Assembly (NCBI GenBank): GCA_034933285.1
Contig: JAYFNT010000009.1
Coordinates: 285,746-349,745 of the forward strand
Source: RPRC01 sp034933285
GTDB taxonomy: Bacteria > Desulfobacterota > Desulfuromonadia > Geobacterales > Geobacteraceae
Reading direction: 5' to 3'
DNA length: 64,000 nucleotides
Below, piece after piece: positions 26,501-34,809 of the stretch. Below the pieces are notes generated by a model. It worked only from the letters and a program-made list of their open reading frames with translations. It was not told the DNA's origin and made no database searches. Position 1 is the first letter of the stretch. Every line of letters starts with the position of its first letter. The translations under genes were made by a program, and so were the position numbers.

Positions 26501-26717
26501 GGAGTATGCCGTTAACCCCGCCAGCCGATGTTCCACTCACAATGTCGACAACTATGTCCGAGTCTGTCAGAGCCTTTACCAGCCGGTAAACTCCCCGTCC
26601 CTTGACTGCACGAAAGAACTCCTGAGCAACTCCGTTAATGTAAATCGCCAGTGAAACACCGCCGTACATCACCAGACCCAGCCTTACCTCTCTTGTCTTG
26701 ACGGGGGAATCTTCCAT
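23595..26717 (-). CDS. Large patatin-like phospholipase with C-terminal membrane segments
   Basis: A 1040-residue protein. The N-terminal patatin domain (1-~290) has the glycine-rich GGVSLAIYINGV, the nucleophile elbow SGTSAGG (S64) and the dyad Asp in LDGGVLDNKP (D259). The middle 600 residues are mostly helical and match the general layout of patatin-related proteins with DUF3376. Three hydrophobic segments close the protein (roughly 935-1030), so it is probably inner-membrane anchored. A lipid acyl hydrolase is expected; the physiological lipid is not known. A second patatin gene lies 134 nt upstream in the same direction. Confidence 0.82.
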   Translation of the reverse strand: MEDSPVKTREVRLGLVMYGGVSLAIYINGVAQEFFRAVKGRGVYRLVKALTDSDIVVDIVSGTSAGGVNGILLGYALCNDLDFSASAALWRNDGSILKLLRDPGKGAERAVSVLDSEGYYQERLESAFSGMPPYVPEEFDDDSRFNEFDLFVTGSDVDGAVSTVYDDAGHSIDVKDHRSVFLLKHRTGRKEPFNTALGDDGGTSGKEVIFQALAKLARITSCFPAAFAPVQVALDDGMKTADALLQQWGRLGRGACFLDGGVLDNKPFSYAIEQIFRRMADREVDRKLFYVEPDPERFRRMNHPSEPNALQAVLAALIGIPGYESISEDLKLIARRNSKLAQYKRFSSCLQERAAERSSPAVMEILKKVRCGETNRIWDLPELLDESVRSLYRHSRLISISERVVLGVLRVDGKDPVMEPDARKSAARLYKAFDEWNGSGAETLLHFDVDIRLRRLYHLIYYIYDLGLAFSGANPSQYRCLWRALNRQVKLLEIIKSAMEELVDKAPITWQGKDPGKIWSLVQAAMQHLMSAGEDSPALLPAAYVPPCDAETVETVLNQEALSTLNGLLKQRINEITGLIRDNRLECGCPANFISLLENTDTCERSMLELFRSGLGQNDEKVLAAYDNFILIDAYLFPIEYFADLHEKDIIKTIRISPLDANKGFSNRPAGEKVAGDAFYHFGGFFKKSWRANDILWGRLDGMSQLLETLLDPARMRESLRDPEMRRRLRDRMVDSLDPVALFPCSGEKTWEDLRVWFGKLFSTDDRNWQKALEEPEFGQMVRLVIEAAQLEALHDDLPCVIKDAVSEQTEWNSYRVSKQKKAGQDDLPAYDADRAGFVVPASGDLDPLFLVVAADQLAESAVKRLTNEDGNKAARPSLTGIGRFFNEKYHVGSEEVLRDMPSLVLMEILAKALLDMRNCIMDVFGVHAARIKRSPIFMIMNGMLLCFYGLIQFMRRTPGWQKTIFIGAAILSLFLILIGVAWWEEIIMQNRDSLSTLWLAIFILVPVALLSMEGILLISGCARSGKRGNKRDSPDNPNR

Positions 26718-26851
26718 TGCCGTTCTCCTTAATCAGCAGCTTGAATCCGGTCGGATGTCTCAGCTGGTTCCCATCCGGAAACTCCGGACAGACACCATGC
26801 AGTTTCCAATGCAGACAGGGCTTGCAGCATCCGGTACATCGTGATGAATCG

Positions 26852-27934
26852 TTATGGGTTGTCCTTCCTTTTTCTCCTGTCAGTGCCTTGAGGCGGTATT
26901 ATCGGCTCCAACGGCCTGTTCACCGGCTTATTCGCCGGATTGTCATACCATTCAAAATATTTCAGGGCTCCGGTCCTTCCTGATTGAACCAGTTGGGTTT
27001 TTCTTTCGTCCGAAAGATCGAAATCGGTGGTTCCGACGCCAAGCGTATCTATGTAAACCGTTCGCTGCCAGTCGTCGCTGTGCAGGTGTATGCCGTCCTG
27101 TGCGTTGAGAATTGTTTTCATGAGCGCCTTGACGTAATCGAAAAAATCGTCGATTCGTGCTGGCGCGGGTTCGGCATGGTCACGGAAAACGGCTATTTCC
27201 GCGGCGGAATCAAGCCGGAATCCCAGGGTCTCCTCATTAAACACGTATGGGTCGTTCAACTTCCCGTCACTGAAGAGTTCATCATTATGTGCCTTGTAGT
27301 ATTCAGGCACGTGGCTGAACTTATCTATGTATTTCTGCCGGTCAAACAACTTTACCGGATAGTTGTCAAGCATTCCTCCGTCCACGTAAACATCACCGCG
27401 GACACTCCTTTTTGCAGCGAAAAAGAGTGGTATCGACATAGAAATACGCACAGCGTCGGCAATGCACATCCTGGGAGTATGCTCGGCAGAAAATACTTCA
27501 GAATATCCGGTTGATAAGTTGGTACCTATAAAGTATAGATCGAGGAACTTCTTCGTTTCCCTCAGGGAAGACACGTCATTGAACGTGGATTCGGAATTGC
27601 CGGTCCGGGCCTTGATCCGCTCACCGGCCCACTGTCTGAAATAATCCCCGCGGTACCATCCGAATTCATTAAGCAGTCTGCTCGTATCCCTGATTACTCC
27701 GAACGAGTCGTCCAGCAGCTTCCTGAAATCCAGCGCCCGGATTTCCGCCTCGATCTGCGCGCGGGTATACTTCAGGCCAACCAGTAGTGCGGTAATGGCG
27801 CCAGCGGAAGTCCCGCCCACGCGAACGATGGAATCCATGATTCCTTTCTGTTCCAGAATATCAAGAGCACCCGCATATGCAGTACCCTTCACTCCGCCAC
27901 CTTCGAAAACAAGGTTTTTGAAATGGTATTCCAT
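26852..27934 (-). CDS. Patatin-like phospholipase
   Basis: A 360-residue patatin protein with oxyanion loop EGGGVKGTAYAG (11-22), nucleophile elbow GGTSAGA (S43) and dyad motif VDGGMLDNYP (D185). There is no signal peptide or membrane segment, so it appears cytosolic. It resembles the RssA/ExoU-like single-domain branch, unlike the large membrane-anchored paralog next to it. The start at 27934 is supported by GGGAGG 6 nt upstream; a longer open frame lacks a site. Both patatins are oriented alike but carry no obvious partner gene. Confidence 0.85.
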   Translation of the reverse strand: MEYHFKNLVFEGGGVKGTAYAGALDILEQKGIMDSIVRVGGTSAGAITALLVGLKYTRAQIEAEIRALDFRKLLDDSFGVIRDTSRLLNEFGWYRGDYFRQWAGERIKARTGNSESTFNDVSSLRETKKFLDLYFIGTNLSTGYSEVFSAEHTPRMCIADAVRISMSIPLFFAAKRSVRGDVYVDGGMLDNYPVKLFDRQKYIDKFSHVPEYYKAHNDELFSDGKLNDPYVFNEETLGFRLDSAAEIAVFRDHAEPAPARIDDFFDYVKALMKTILNAQDGIHLHSDDWQRTVYIDTLGVGTTDFDLSDERKTQLVQSGRTGALKYFEWYDNPANKPVNRPLEPIIPPQGTDRRKRKDNP

Positions 27935-28169
27935 GGTTTTCCTCCCTTTTGTTGTCCCGGGTTCCAACATGCCGGCATTATGAACAAGACACTTTTGTTC
28001 ATTGTATTTTAATTTGCTATTTCCTATCGTCAAGATTTATCTTTCGACATATTGTCTGAATTCACAGGGAAACGCATATGATTCTCAGACGACAATATCT
28101 GCTAACGGGGATGGTATATTCTCTGGAAGGAAATCAGGGACGGCGATGTCAATCGTGAAAGCGTGGGAA

Positions 28170-28197
28170 AAAGGGCAACCGAGGTGGAAAGCCCTTT
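28170..28197 (-). terminator. Terminator after the nucleotidyltransferase gene
   Basis: On the minus strand AAAGGGC / GCCCTTT encloses a 14-nt loop and is followed by further T residues. It lies about 80 nt past the stop of the DHH-CBS-nucleotidyltransferase gene. The rest of the 343-nt gap to the patatin gene shows nothing I can assign. Confidence 0.6.
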
Positions 28198-28277
28198 GAT
28201 GTTCTGCCGCCCGAAGACGGTATGGTTATTGCCGCGAAAGCGGCAGGGGATTTAATCGAGCGGATCCGCGGGGCATC

Positions 28278-30962
28278 TCAGTTCTTAGCGGCAGGACTCC
28301 GTTTGCCGGTCTGCGTCGAAATCACCCGTTTCGCCTCTTTGCGCGCAATGCGCAACTCGTCTTCCCTTGTCAGCGCTTCATTGTCCAGGCGGGCAAGGAA
28401 CACTTTGTCAAGTATGACCTTGAATTGCGGCCCGGGGATCACTCCCATTTCCTTGAGATCATCTCCCGAGATTCTCAACTGCATCCCATGTAACTGGGTA
28501 AAGTAGATCGATACGAGCTTTTTCACCTCGTCAGACCCGGCTTTTGTCATAAGGTAGAGAATGATCTCCACCGGCAAACCTTCGAGCCAGTAATAAGCTT
28601 CGCTCCGCGGCACTTTCAGCCCCCTAGCGATCTTTCTCTGCATTACATCGAGTGTTGACTCCATTCTCTCCTTCAATTCGGAGAGCCTTTCACGGTAATG
28701 TTCGGTAATTGAAAGCCTGCTGCATGTCTCTTCAAACTGGACCCCGTCAAGCGAGTCCGTGAGAACGAGGTAAAAAAGAACCCATTTCTCGTAGCGCCGA
28801 TCCAGAAACAGGAGATCGAACCAGGAAATGATCTTGCCGGCCTCCTCGATCTTGCTTCGTGTTTCCTGTGTCAGCTTCAGATCCGGGTGAATGAACTGCA
28901 AGAGACCCAGCGAAGCCATCCGTTCGATGCCAAGGGCAGGCTCTTTTTCTTTCAGGATTATAACCAGTTCAGTAAGAAGCCTTTTTCCTCCCAGTTTGCT
29001 GAGGAAGTTCATCTTTACTGCATTGCGGATCAGGTTCTCGGTATGCTTGGCAATCCTGAAGCCGAGCCGCTGCTCGAAACGAAGCGCACGAAAGACTCTC
29101 GTGGGGTCTTCGACAAATGACAGATTGTGCAGGACACGGATCACCTTGTCCTGAAGGTCGCGCTGGGCGGAAAAATAGTCGATCAGAATGCCGAAATCCT
29201 TCCTGTTCAGGCGGATCGCAAGTGTATTAATGGTGAAGTCCCGACGGTAGAGGTCCATCTTGAGCGACGAACGCTCCACGGTGGGCAGCGCTCCGGGTGA
29301 AGAATAATATTCCAGCCGGGTGCTTGCCACGTCAATCTTGAAATTGTCAGGGAAAACAAGGACTGCGGTTCCGAATTTCTTATGGCTTTTCACCCGGCAG
29401 CCATGGTTGCGGGCAAAGGTTTCGGCAAAAAGGATGCCGTCACCTTCGACAGTTACGTCGATGTCAAAGTTCTCAATTCCGAGGAGAAGGTCGCGCACGA
29501 ACCCCCCGACCACATAGACCGGAAGATCAAGAATATCACCTGTTTGCCCGAGTTTCTTGAGATAGCTAAAAATGTCGTTCGACAGGCGTTTGAGCATTAC
29601 CGCTTCCATCTGGCGGCGGCGGACAGGAATATCGTCTCTTGCCATGTCGTATACCCCGTCCTCACCTCCCCTGAAACCGGAATACATAACCCGCAAAAGA
29701 TCGGTGCGTGTTATCACCCCCACCAGTTGCTCGTATTCAAACACGGGAACAAACCTGCGTTCGCGACCGACGATGTAATCCTGGATCTCTGCCAATGGCG
29801 TATTTACATCAGCCCGCATGAACTCTGTATGCATGTATTCCGTCACGGGCACCTGCCCCAGCTTATGGTAAAGTGCCCGCTCCACTATGCGCCGGGAAAT
29901 GATCCCAACCATGGTGGAGCGATCCATGACCGGCATGGCATTCACATTGTAGCGGGTCAGAAGATCCCGGGCCTCGGCAATTGTGACGCCGGCCTCCACG
30001 TATTTAACCGGTGAGGACATGATATCCGTCGCGGTTCGTTTCGGATTAACCCGGTACCGAAGCGCTTCTTCCAGCCGCGCCAGCACCTGGATCAGCGTCA
30101 GGTCCTTGACCGTTGCTGAAGCGGCATGCGCATGCCCTCCCCCCTGCAGTTCGCGCATCACCGCGCCCACATCCACATCCGGGAGTCTGCTGCGTGCAAC
30201 CACGTAGACCCTCTTGCCCATGTCAACCGCGACAAAGAGGACATTCAGGTTTTCCATGTCCCGAATCATATGGGAAAGAATTGCGATGTCGCCTATGTAA
30301 TAGTCGACGGAAGCTTCCGCAAAGGTTATGTCGATTCCGTTAATTGTTATGGTTCTGAGGGATTTGAGCAGGTCATTGAGCAGCGATACCTGCTCGGCGG
30401 TCAGTTCCTGGGTGATGAAGTCGCTGACAATGTTGAGGTTGGCGCCCTGCTGGAGCAGCCAGGCAGCGGCCCGGTAATCTTCAACGGTAGTGGAGGGAAA
30501 GATCAGATTTCCAGTGTCTTCGTAAATCCCGAGCATCATAAGGGTTGCCTCGACCGGGTCAACCTTTATGCCCTTGTTCATGAGTACTCCGGCGAGAATT
30601 GTCGTGGAGGAACCGCACTCCCGGATTTCTCCACCGGAAGGACGGATATCACCGTGGGTTTCCGGATGATGGTCGTAGATATGGACTTCCACTCCGGGCC
30701 GTGCAATCAATTCCGCAAAGCGGCCTATCCGTGATGAATGCTGGCAATCGACAATTATCAGCCTGTTAACCTGGGAAAAATCTATGTCTTTCAGTCGTTT
30801 GAAATCGAGGGCATACCCTGTCGACTTGAGGAAAAAATCCCGCATGCTCTTTTCCTGGGAACCTGAAAAGGCCATCAGCGCCCCGGGGTAGAGCTTCCTC
30901 GCGGCGACCATGGCCCCCAGACAGTCGAAATCGGCATTCACGTGGGTCGTAATGAGGTCCAT
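28278..30962 (-). CDS. DHH-CBS-tRNA nucleotidyltransferase/poly(A) polymerase fusion protein
   Basis: An 894-residue three-part protein. Residues 1-~310 form a DHH/DHHA1 phosphoesterase domain (HVNADFDCLGAM, VDCQHSSRIG, YDHHPETHGD, GGGHAHAAS). Residues ~315-440 hold two CBS domains. From ~470 a class II tRNA nucleotidyltransferase follows (VGGFVRDLLLG, FDIDVTVEGDG, RRDFTINTLAI, EDPTRVFRALRFEQRLGF). The last part could add A or CCA to tRNA 3' ends; the DHH part could remove nucleotides or cleave nanoRNA or cyclic dinucleotides. Such fusions occur in Geobacter and Aquifex-type bacteria. It is followed by no other gene and preceded by a receiver protein 8 nt away. Confidence 0.88.
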   Translation of the reverse strand: MDLITTHVNADFDCLGAMVAARKLYPGALMAFSGSQEKSMRDFFLKSTGYALDFKRLKDIDFSQVNRLIIVDCQHSSRIGRFAELIARPGVEVHIYDHHPETHGDIRPSGGEIRECGSSTTILAGVLMNKGIKVDPVEATLMMLGIYEDTGNLIFPSTTVEDYRAAAWLLQQGANLNIVSDFITQELTAEQVSLLNDLLKSLRTITINGIDITFAEASVDYYIGDIAILSHMIRDMENLNVLFVAVDMGKRVYVVARSRLPDVDVGAVMRELQGGGHAHAASATVKDLTLIQVLARLEEALRYRVNPKRTATDIMSSPVKYVEAGVTIAEARDLLTRYNVNAMPVMDRSTMVGIISRRIVERALYHKLGQVPVTEYMHTEFMRADVNTPLAEIQDYIVGRERRFVPVFEYEQLVGVITRTDLLRVMYSGFRGGEDGVYDMARDDIPVRRRQMEAVMLKRLSNDIFSYLKKLGQTGDILDLPVYVVGGFVRDLLLGIENFDIDVTVEGDGILFAETFARNHGCRVKSHKKFGTAVLVFPDNFKIDVASTRLEYYSSPGALPTVERSSLKMDLYRRDFTINTLAIRLNRKDFGILIDYFSAQRDLQDKVIRVLHNLSFVEDPTRVFRALRFEQRLGFRIAKHTENLIRNAVKMNFLSKLGGKRLLTELVIILKEKEPALGIERMASLGLLQFIHPDLKLTQETRSKIEEAGKIISWFDLLFLDRRYEKWVLFYLVLTDSLDGVQFEETCSRLSITEHYRERLSELKERMESTLDVMQRKIARGLKVPRSEAYYWLEGLPVEIILYLMTKAGSDEVKKLVSIYFTQLHGMQLRISGDDLKEMGVIPGPQFKVILDKVFLARLDNEALTREDELRIARKEAKRVISTQTGKRSPAAKN

Positions 30963-30969
30963 GCTCTGC

Positions 30970-31350
30970 TCAACCGGATGTTTTCTTCTCCAGGGAACTG
31001 AAGATCATGTCGAGAACCGCCTTCTGTTTTGCTTCGAACTTGTTCAGAACGGCGAGGCAGGTTCCCATGGGAAAGTGGTCATGGAGATAATCGGCGTCGT
31101 GGCCGGACAGGAGAATGATCCTGTTCTTGCTGATACCGGTCTCCCCGGCGTATTTCAGCAGTTTGGATCCGTCAAGTCGTGGCATTTCGAGGTCTATGAT
31201 CAGGAGGTCGAGATCCGGATTCATGGCACGCAGCCCCAGAAGCGGATCCTTGCAGGTCTGAACTTCAAGAAGAGGAAAATACTGCTCTATGTAGGAACTG
31301 AGAAGGACGAGAAATGATTCGTCGTCATCGATTATCAATATCTTTCCCAT
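30970..31350 (-). CDS. Stand-alone response regulator receiver protein
   Basis: A 126-residue CheY-like receiver with acidic pocket IIDDDES (residues 6-12) and phospho-acceptor D53 in IIDLEMPRLDG. The usual Thr/Ser is in ILLSGHD. The conserved Lys is probably the one in LNKFEAKQK. There is no output domain and no histidine kinase next to it. It lies 8 nt upstream of the nucleotidyltransferase fusion and is likely co-transcribed, which is an unexpected pairing. The output is unknown. Confidence 0.88.
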   Translation of the reverse strand: MGKILIIDDDESFLVLLSSYIEQYFPLLEVQTCKDPLLGLRAMNPDLDLLIIDLEMPRLDGSKLLKYAGETGISKNRIILLSGHDADYLHDHFPMGTCLAVLNKFEAKQKAVLDMIFSSLEKKTSG

Positions 31351-31446
31351 AATTCCCTCACGCCGACTCTTTTTCCTGCTTACGTGCCGGCGTCATCACC
31401 GAACATTCTTCCCTTGTTTCAGGTGGCATTTCTCCAGCCTGTTTCA

Positions 31447-32316
31447 TCATTCCGTTTTTATGCCTTTGGTGGTAGTGTAGACAAAATTCCGGACAATGGG
31501 GTTCGTACTGGACCTGATCTCGGACGGTGAGCCGACCTGCACGATCCTGCCTCCATGGATCATGGCAATCCGGTCCGATAGAAAAAGCGCGAAGTTCAGG
31601 TCATGGGTAACGATTACCGTCGTGTTCCTGGTGTTTTCCCTGACCTTCAAGATCGTGTTGGCCAGTTCGTCTGAGTTGACCGGGTCCAACTCCGCTGTCG
31701 GCTCATCGTAGAGTATCAGGTCCGGATTCATGGCAAGGGAACGGGCAATGGCCACCCTCTTTTTCATTCCGCCCGACAGTTCCGACGTGCTGAGATTTTC
31801 ACTACCCTCAAGTCCGACTACGGCAAGCTTGTCGCGTATTATATCATGTATTTTCCGTTCAGGGCACACCCTGTTTTCCCTGAGCCAAAGCCCCACGTTT
31901 TCGCCCACGGTAAGGGAGTTGAACAAAGCAGAAGACTGGAAAACCATGCTGTACCTGTAATCACGTGTCCCAACTCGATTATCTTCCCCGAACAACGGCA
32001 CATTATCGATATAGATCTGGCCGCTGTCCGGAGTATCAAGCCTGACGATCAGTTTGAGAAGGACGCTCTTGCCGGTCCCTGACGGACCTATGATGGAAAA
32101 AGTTTCGCCCGGCAGGATTTCCAGATCCAGATCCTTGAGAACATGGTTGTCGCCAAAGGATTTGTTGATGCCCTTGATTTTTATCCCGACCGCCCTGGTT
32201 TCGCGCAGATCAATAGGATGGCCGGAAGCATCACCGGGAATAGACGGACCGAAGAGACCACGGATGATCCTGCCGAAAAAATTCCCGGGTTGTCTTTTAA
32301 CATGATTGAGAGTCAT
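31447..32316 (-). CDS. MlaF-like ABC transporter ATP-binding protein (orphan)
   Basis: A 289-residue ATPase. About 45 N-terminal residues precede the ABC domain. Walker A is GPSGTGKSV (unusual Val at the last position, common in the Mla/Ttg2A family), the signature is LSGGMKKRVAIARSL and Walker B is LILYDEPTAELDP. The family energises phospholipid or solvent-related transport with MlaE permease and MlaD, but neither is encoded nearby. A 33-residue membrane protein lies 14 nt upstream. Partners must be elsewhere in the genome. Confidence 0.85.
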   Translation of the reverse strand: MTLNHVKRQPGNFFGRIIRGLFGPSIPGDASGHPIDLRETRAVGIKIKGINKSFGDNHVLKDLDLEILPGETFSIIGPSGTGKSVLLKLIVRLDTPDSGQIYIDNVPLFGEDNRVGTRDYRYSMVFQSSALFNSLTVGENVGLWLRENRVCPERKIHDIIRDKLAVVGLEGSENLSTSELSGGMKKRVAIARSLAMNPDLILYDEPTAELDPVNSDELANTILKVRENTRNTTVIVTHDLNFALFLSDRIAMIHGGRIVQVGSPSEIRSSTNPIVRNFVYTTTKGIKTE

Positions 32317-32329
32317 TCCGTATGCAACC

Positions 32330-32431
32330 CTAGTCCTTTCTCTTGTTCATTCCACTCAAGGCGACAAAGAAAAAGACGACTGCCAAAACCAGTCCGATGA
32401 ATATCCAGTCAGCATCGCTGAACCCGAACAT
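32330..32431 (-). CDS. Small single-pass membrane protein, 33 residues
   Basis: The frame from ATG 32431 to TAG reads MFGFSDADWIFIGLVLAVV and continues FFFVALSGMNKRKD. It is one hydrophobic helix (about residues 10-26) with a positively charged end, which favours N-out/C-in. CGGAG lies 7 nt before the ATG. It sits 14 nt upstream of the MlaF-like ATPase in the same direction, so it may be a small partner subunit. I do not recognise a family. The start, spacing and composition make it more convincing than a chance frame. Confidence 0.6.
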   Translation of the reverse strand: MFGFSDADWIFIGLVLAVVFFFVALSGMNKRKD

Positions 32432-32521
32432 ATTTTCTCCGATAACGGATAGTGAGCTGCAACCTACCCATGGAATTGATCCTGTATAATTATCTTCGTG
32501 CCGGCAAAGACCGTCGGACAG

Positions 32522-33373
32522 TCATGCCGGCCCTGCCGCTTCCGTTTCCCTTTCGGGAAAAGTATCGACCCCGGCCCGTTTCCCGACCTGGAAGTAGATT
32601 CTGATGCCGTCCCACGGCACGTTGAGGATACCGTCGTGAATAGCCCAGCTCCTGCCGCGGACGGTCTTTTCGAAACCCGGCCTGCGAAAAGGTGTCGATC
32701 CGTCAAGCCGGCGCTCATATATATTACCCGGACGGAAGCCTTCATTGATGTCCAACATCATTTTCTTTCCGGATATGTAGTCGAAGCCGTGCTTCTCGTA
32801 CCTGATGGCGTTATCGTAGCTCAATGGCTCGGCAATAATGAATTCCATACCCAGCGAATCGACGAAGCGTTCGAAATTCCCCAGGAATTCTCCGAACATC
32901 TTCATACCCCGATGGGTCTGGTTGGGATACAGCCCGGCCTCCATGGACCTTATTTCTTCCGGAATGTTCCGCCCCGATGTGGCAAAAAAGTTGTATCTCC
33001 CCTGTTCGTCGACATCGACATCGAATCGTGGTGACACCGGATCGTTGATGACGCAGAGGGAAAGTTCCATCTGGTGGTAATGAGTATCAGCGATCTCCAG
33101 GAAAAAAACGTCATCCCGGTCCAAGGAATTGAGCCGGACGCGGATCCTCACTACGCCGAGTCCCGAAGGCGCAATGAAGCGCACCGCCCGTTCACCGGCA
33201 GCGCCAAGGAATGAATCTTCCGAAATCCCGAAGCGTTTGAACAAACTGCCGGGAATGATATTCCGGTAGATATTCTCCTTTTCCTTCTCTTCCAGGAAAT
33301 TGATTTCACGAAGGGTAAAAAGCGACCTTCCCCTGGAATCAGTGAGCTGACGGTTTCCGGACAGTTTAACCAT
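32522..33373 (-). CDS. Conserved-looking protein of unknown function, possible GNAT-like C-terminal half
   Basis: A 283-residue soluble protein with no signal peptide or membrane segment. I do not recognise the N-terminal half (1-~150). The segment around residues 195-215 (AIRYEKHGFDYISGKKMM) resembles the late strand and helix of GNAT acetyltransferases ('YEKxGF'), but the acetyl-CoA loop R/QxxGxG/A is not evident. Its start overlaps the deacetylase gene by 8 nt, so the two are translationally coupled. A functional link to lysine acetylation is inference. Confidence 0.55.
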   Translation of the reverse strand: MVKLSGNRQLTDSRGRSLFTLREINFLEEKEKENIYRNIIPGSLFKRFGISEDSFLGAAGERAVRFIAPSGLGVVRIRVRLNSLDRDDVFFLEIADTHYHQMELSLCVINDPVSPRFDVDVDEQGRYNFFATSGRNIPEEIRSMEAGLYPNQTHRGMKMFGEFLGNFERFVDSLGMEFIIAEPLSYDNAIRYEKHGFDYISGKKMMLDINEGFRPGNIYERRLDGSTPFRRPGFEKTVRGRSWAIHDGILNVPWDGIRIYFQVGKRAGVDTFPERETEAAGPA

Positions 33374-34508
33374 ATACGCCGATAATGATCGGAAAGACCT
33401 TCTTCCTGATCGCCGCTATGCTTTTTTCGACCGCGTCCAGAGCCCTGTTGCGGTCGTCATCCTGCGCCCAGTGCATCGCATCCAGCAACATCCTGTTAGG
33501 ATATCCCATCTCCCTTATGGTCTTGACGAAACGTGCAGGGAGGCGGGGCGACAGATCCTGGCCGTTCATGACCGCCCATGCGATAGTCCATGCCCTTGCC
33601 ACATTGACATTATCGTAACCGCCACCCCCCACTGCCACCCAGGGAATGCGCAAGGCTTTCAATTTCCGTAACACGTAACTGTAACTGTGAGTGGTTATCT
33701 CAAGACGTGTCAGCGGATCGGTACGGAAAGTGTCCGCGCCGAGCTGGGTTATCATGATGTCAGGATCATAAGCAGCTATCAGGGGAAAGGCGACCTCATC
33801 GAATGCCTTCATGTAAAGAGCGTCATCGGTATGTTCTTTCAGTGGAACGTTAACCGAATACCCCTTTCCCTTTCCGCTACCGGTTTCCCTTTCGGAACCG
33901 GTGCCAGGAAAAAAATGCATCCCGCTTTCGTGTATGGAGATGGTCAGAACACGGTCGGTGTCGTAGAAGGCCTCCTGTACGCCGTCTCCATGATGTGCAT
34001 CCAGGTCCAGGTATACCACGCGTTTTCCTTTCTCAATGAGCCGGTTTATGGCAATGACAGAGTCGTTGAGATAAGAAAATCCGGATGCCCTGCTACGATG
34101 GGCATGATGCCACCCGCCCGCAAGGTTGAAGGCAATGTCATACCCTTGATCCGATACCATCCGTGCTGCTTCGAGCGTTCCCCCGGCAGCCAGGCATGCC
34201 CAGTCGTAAAATCCCTTGAAAACAGGGTTTTCCATGTCCCCGAGACCATAGCGGAAATCAGCCCTCGGCTGGTCCGAAGCGCTGAATTCCTTGAGTTTGG
34301 ACAGATACCCGTGGGAATGGAAGGTAAGAATATCTTCATCGGAAGCTGCGGGCGGATTGAAAATCCCGGCCCCTGGCAGCTTGGTCAGCCCGTAACATTC
34401 CATCAGTTCATAGGCGAGCCTGAAGCGTTGCACCTTGAAAGGATGCTCCGCACCATAGCTGAATTTATTGAAGTCCGATGAATAGATCAGGGCCGTGCTT
34501 TTCAACAA
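33366..34508 (-). CDS. AcuC-like histone deacetylase family protein
   Basis: A 380-residue arginase/deacetylase fold protein. Zinc-site and catalytic motifs are visible: GGWHHAHRSRASGFSYLND, VVYLDLDAHHGDGVQ, and SIHESGMHFFPGTG; the later GGGGYDNVNVARAW motif closes the active site. In Bacillus AcuC deacetylates acetyl-CoA synthetase. The start is TTG at 34508 with GAGG 8 nt upstream; no ATG fits. It overlaps the following unknown gene by 8 nt. Gene neighbourhoods with AcuC in other bacteria include an acetyltransferase (AcuA), which makes that neighbour interesting. Confidence 0.87.
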   Translation of the reverse strand: MLKSTALIYSSDFNKFSYGAEHPFKVQRFRLAYELMECYGLTKLPGAGIFNPPAASDEDILTFHSHGYLSKLKEFSASDQPRADFRYGLGDMENPVFKGFYDWACLAAGGTLEAARMVSDQGYDIAFNLAGGWHHAHRSRASGFSYLNDSVIAINRLIEKGKRVVYLDLDAHHGDGVQEAFYDTDRVLTISIHESGMHFFPGTGSERETGSGKGKGYSVNVPLKEHTDDALYMKAFDEVAFPLIAAYDPDIMITQLGADTFRTDPLTRLEITTHSYSYVLRKLKALRIPWVAVGGGGYDNVNVARAWTIAWAVMNGQDLSPRLPARFVKTIREMGYPNRMLLDAMHWAQDDDRNRALDAVEKSIAAIRKKVFPIIIGVYG

Positions 34509-34733
34509 TTTGCCTCGCGCTTCGATTGCCGGATTGTTTCGGCCTGAACAAGACCGTTTCAGTATAGAAGCCTGTTAACCTTGTACTACGCCATCAACAG
34601 TGCGTCAACTCCATTTTGTCCCGAAAGGAAAACGAGTATTTTTTAGGCAGCGCAGTCGAATAATTATGCAGCCAGCATTACCGGTAGAAACCGTTGAGAA
34701 TAAAATATCAACAAATTCAAGTAATTGAACGAT

Positions 34734-34749
34734 TGGCAAAAACCTTGCT
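34734..34749 (+). promoter_or_regulatory. Sigma-54 (-24/-12) promoter of the ammonium transporter gene
   Basis: TGGCAA-AAACC-TTGCT matches the sigma-54 consensus with correct spacing. The predicted start is near 34760, 50 nt before the amtB ATG. Nitrogen-limited activation by an NtrC-type regulator is expected by analogy with other amtB genes. The rest of the 300-nt gap upstream shows no gene. Confidence 0.78.
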
Positions 34750-34809
34750 TAAAGAGCGAGTCCTTTCCCAATGGCGGGCGCAAGGAAAAACACCAATGGA
34801 GGTGATTAC

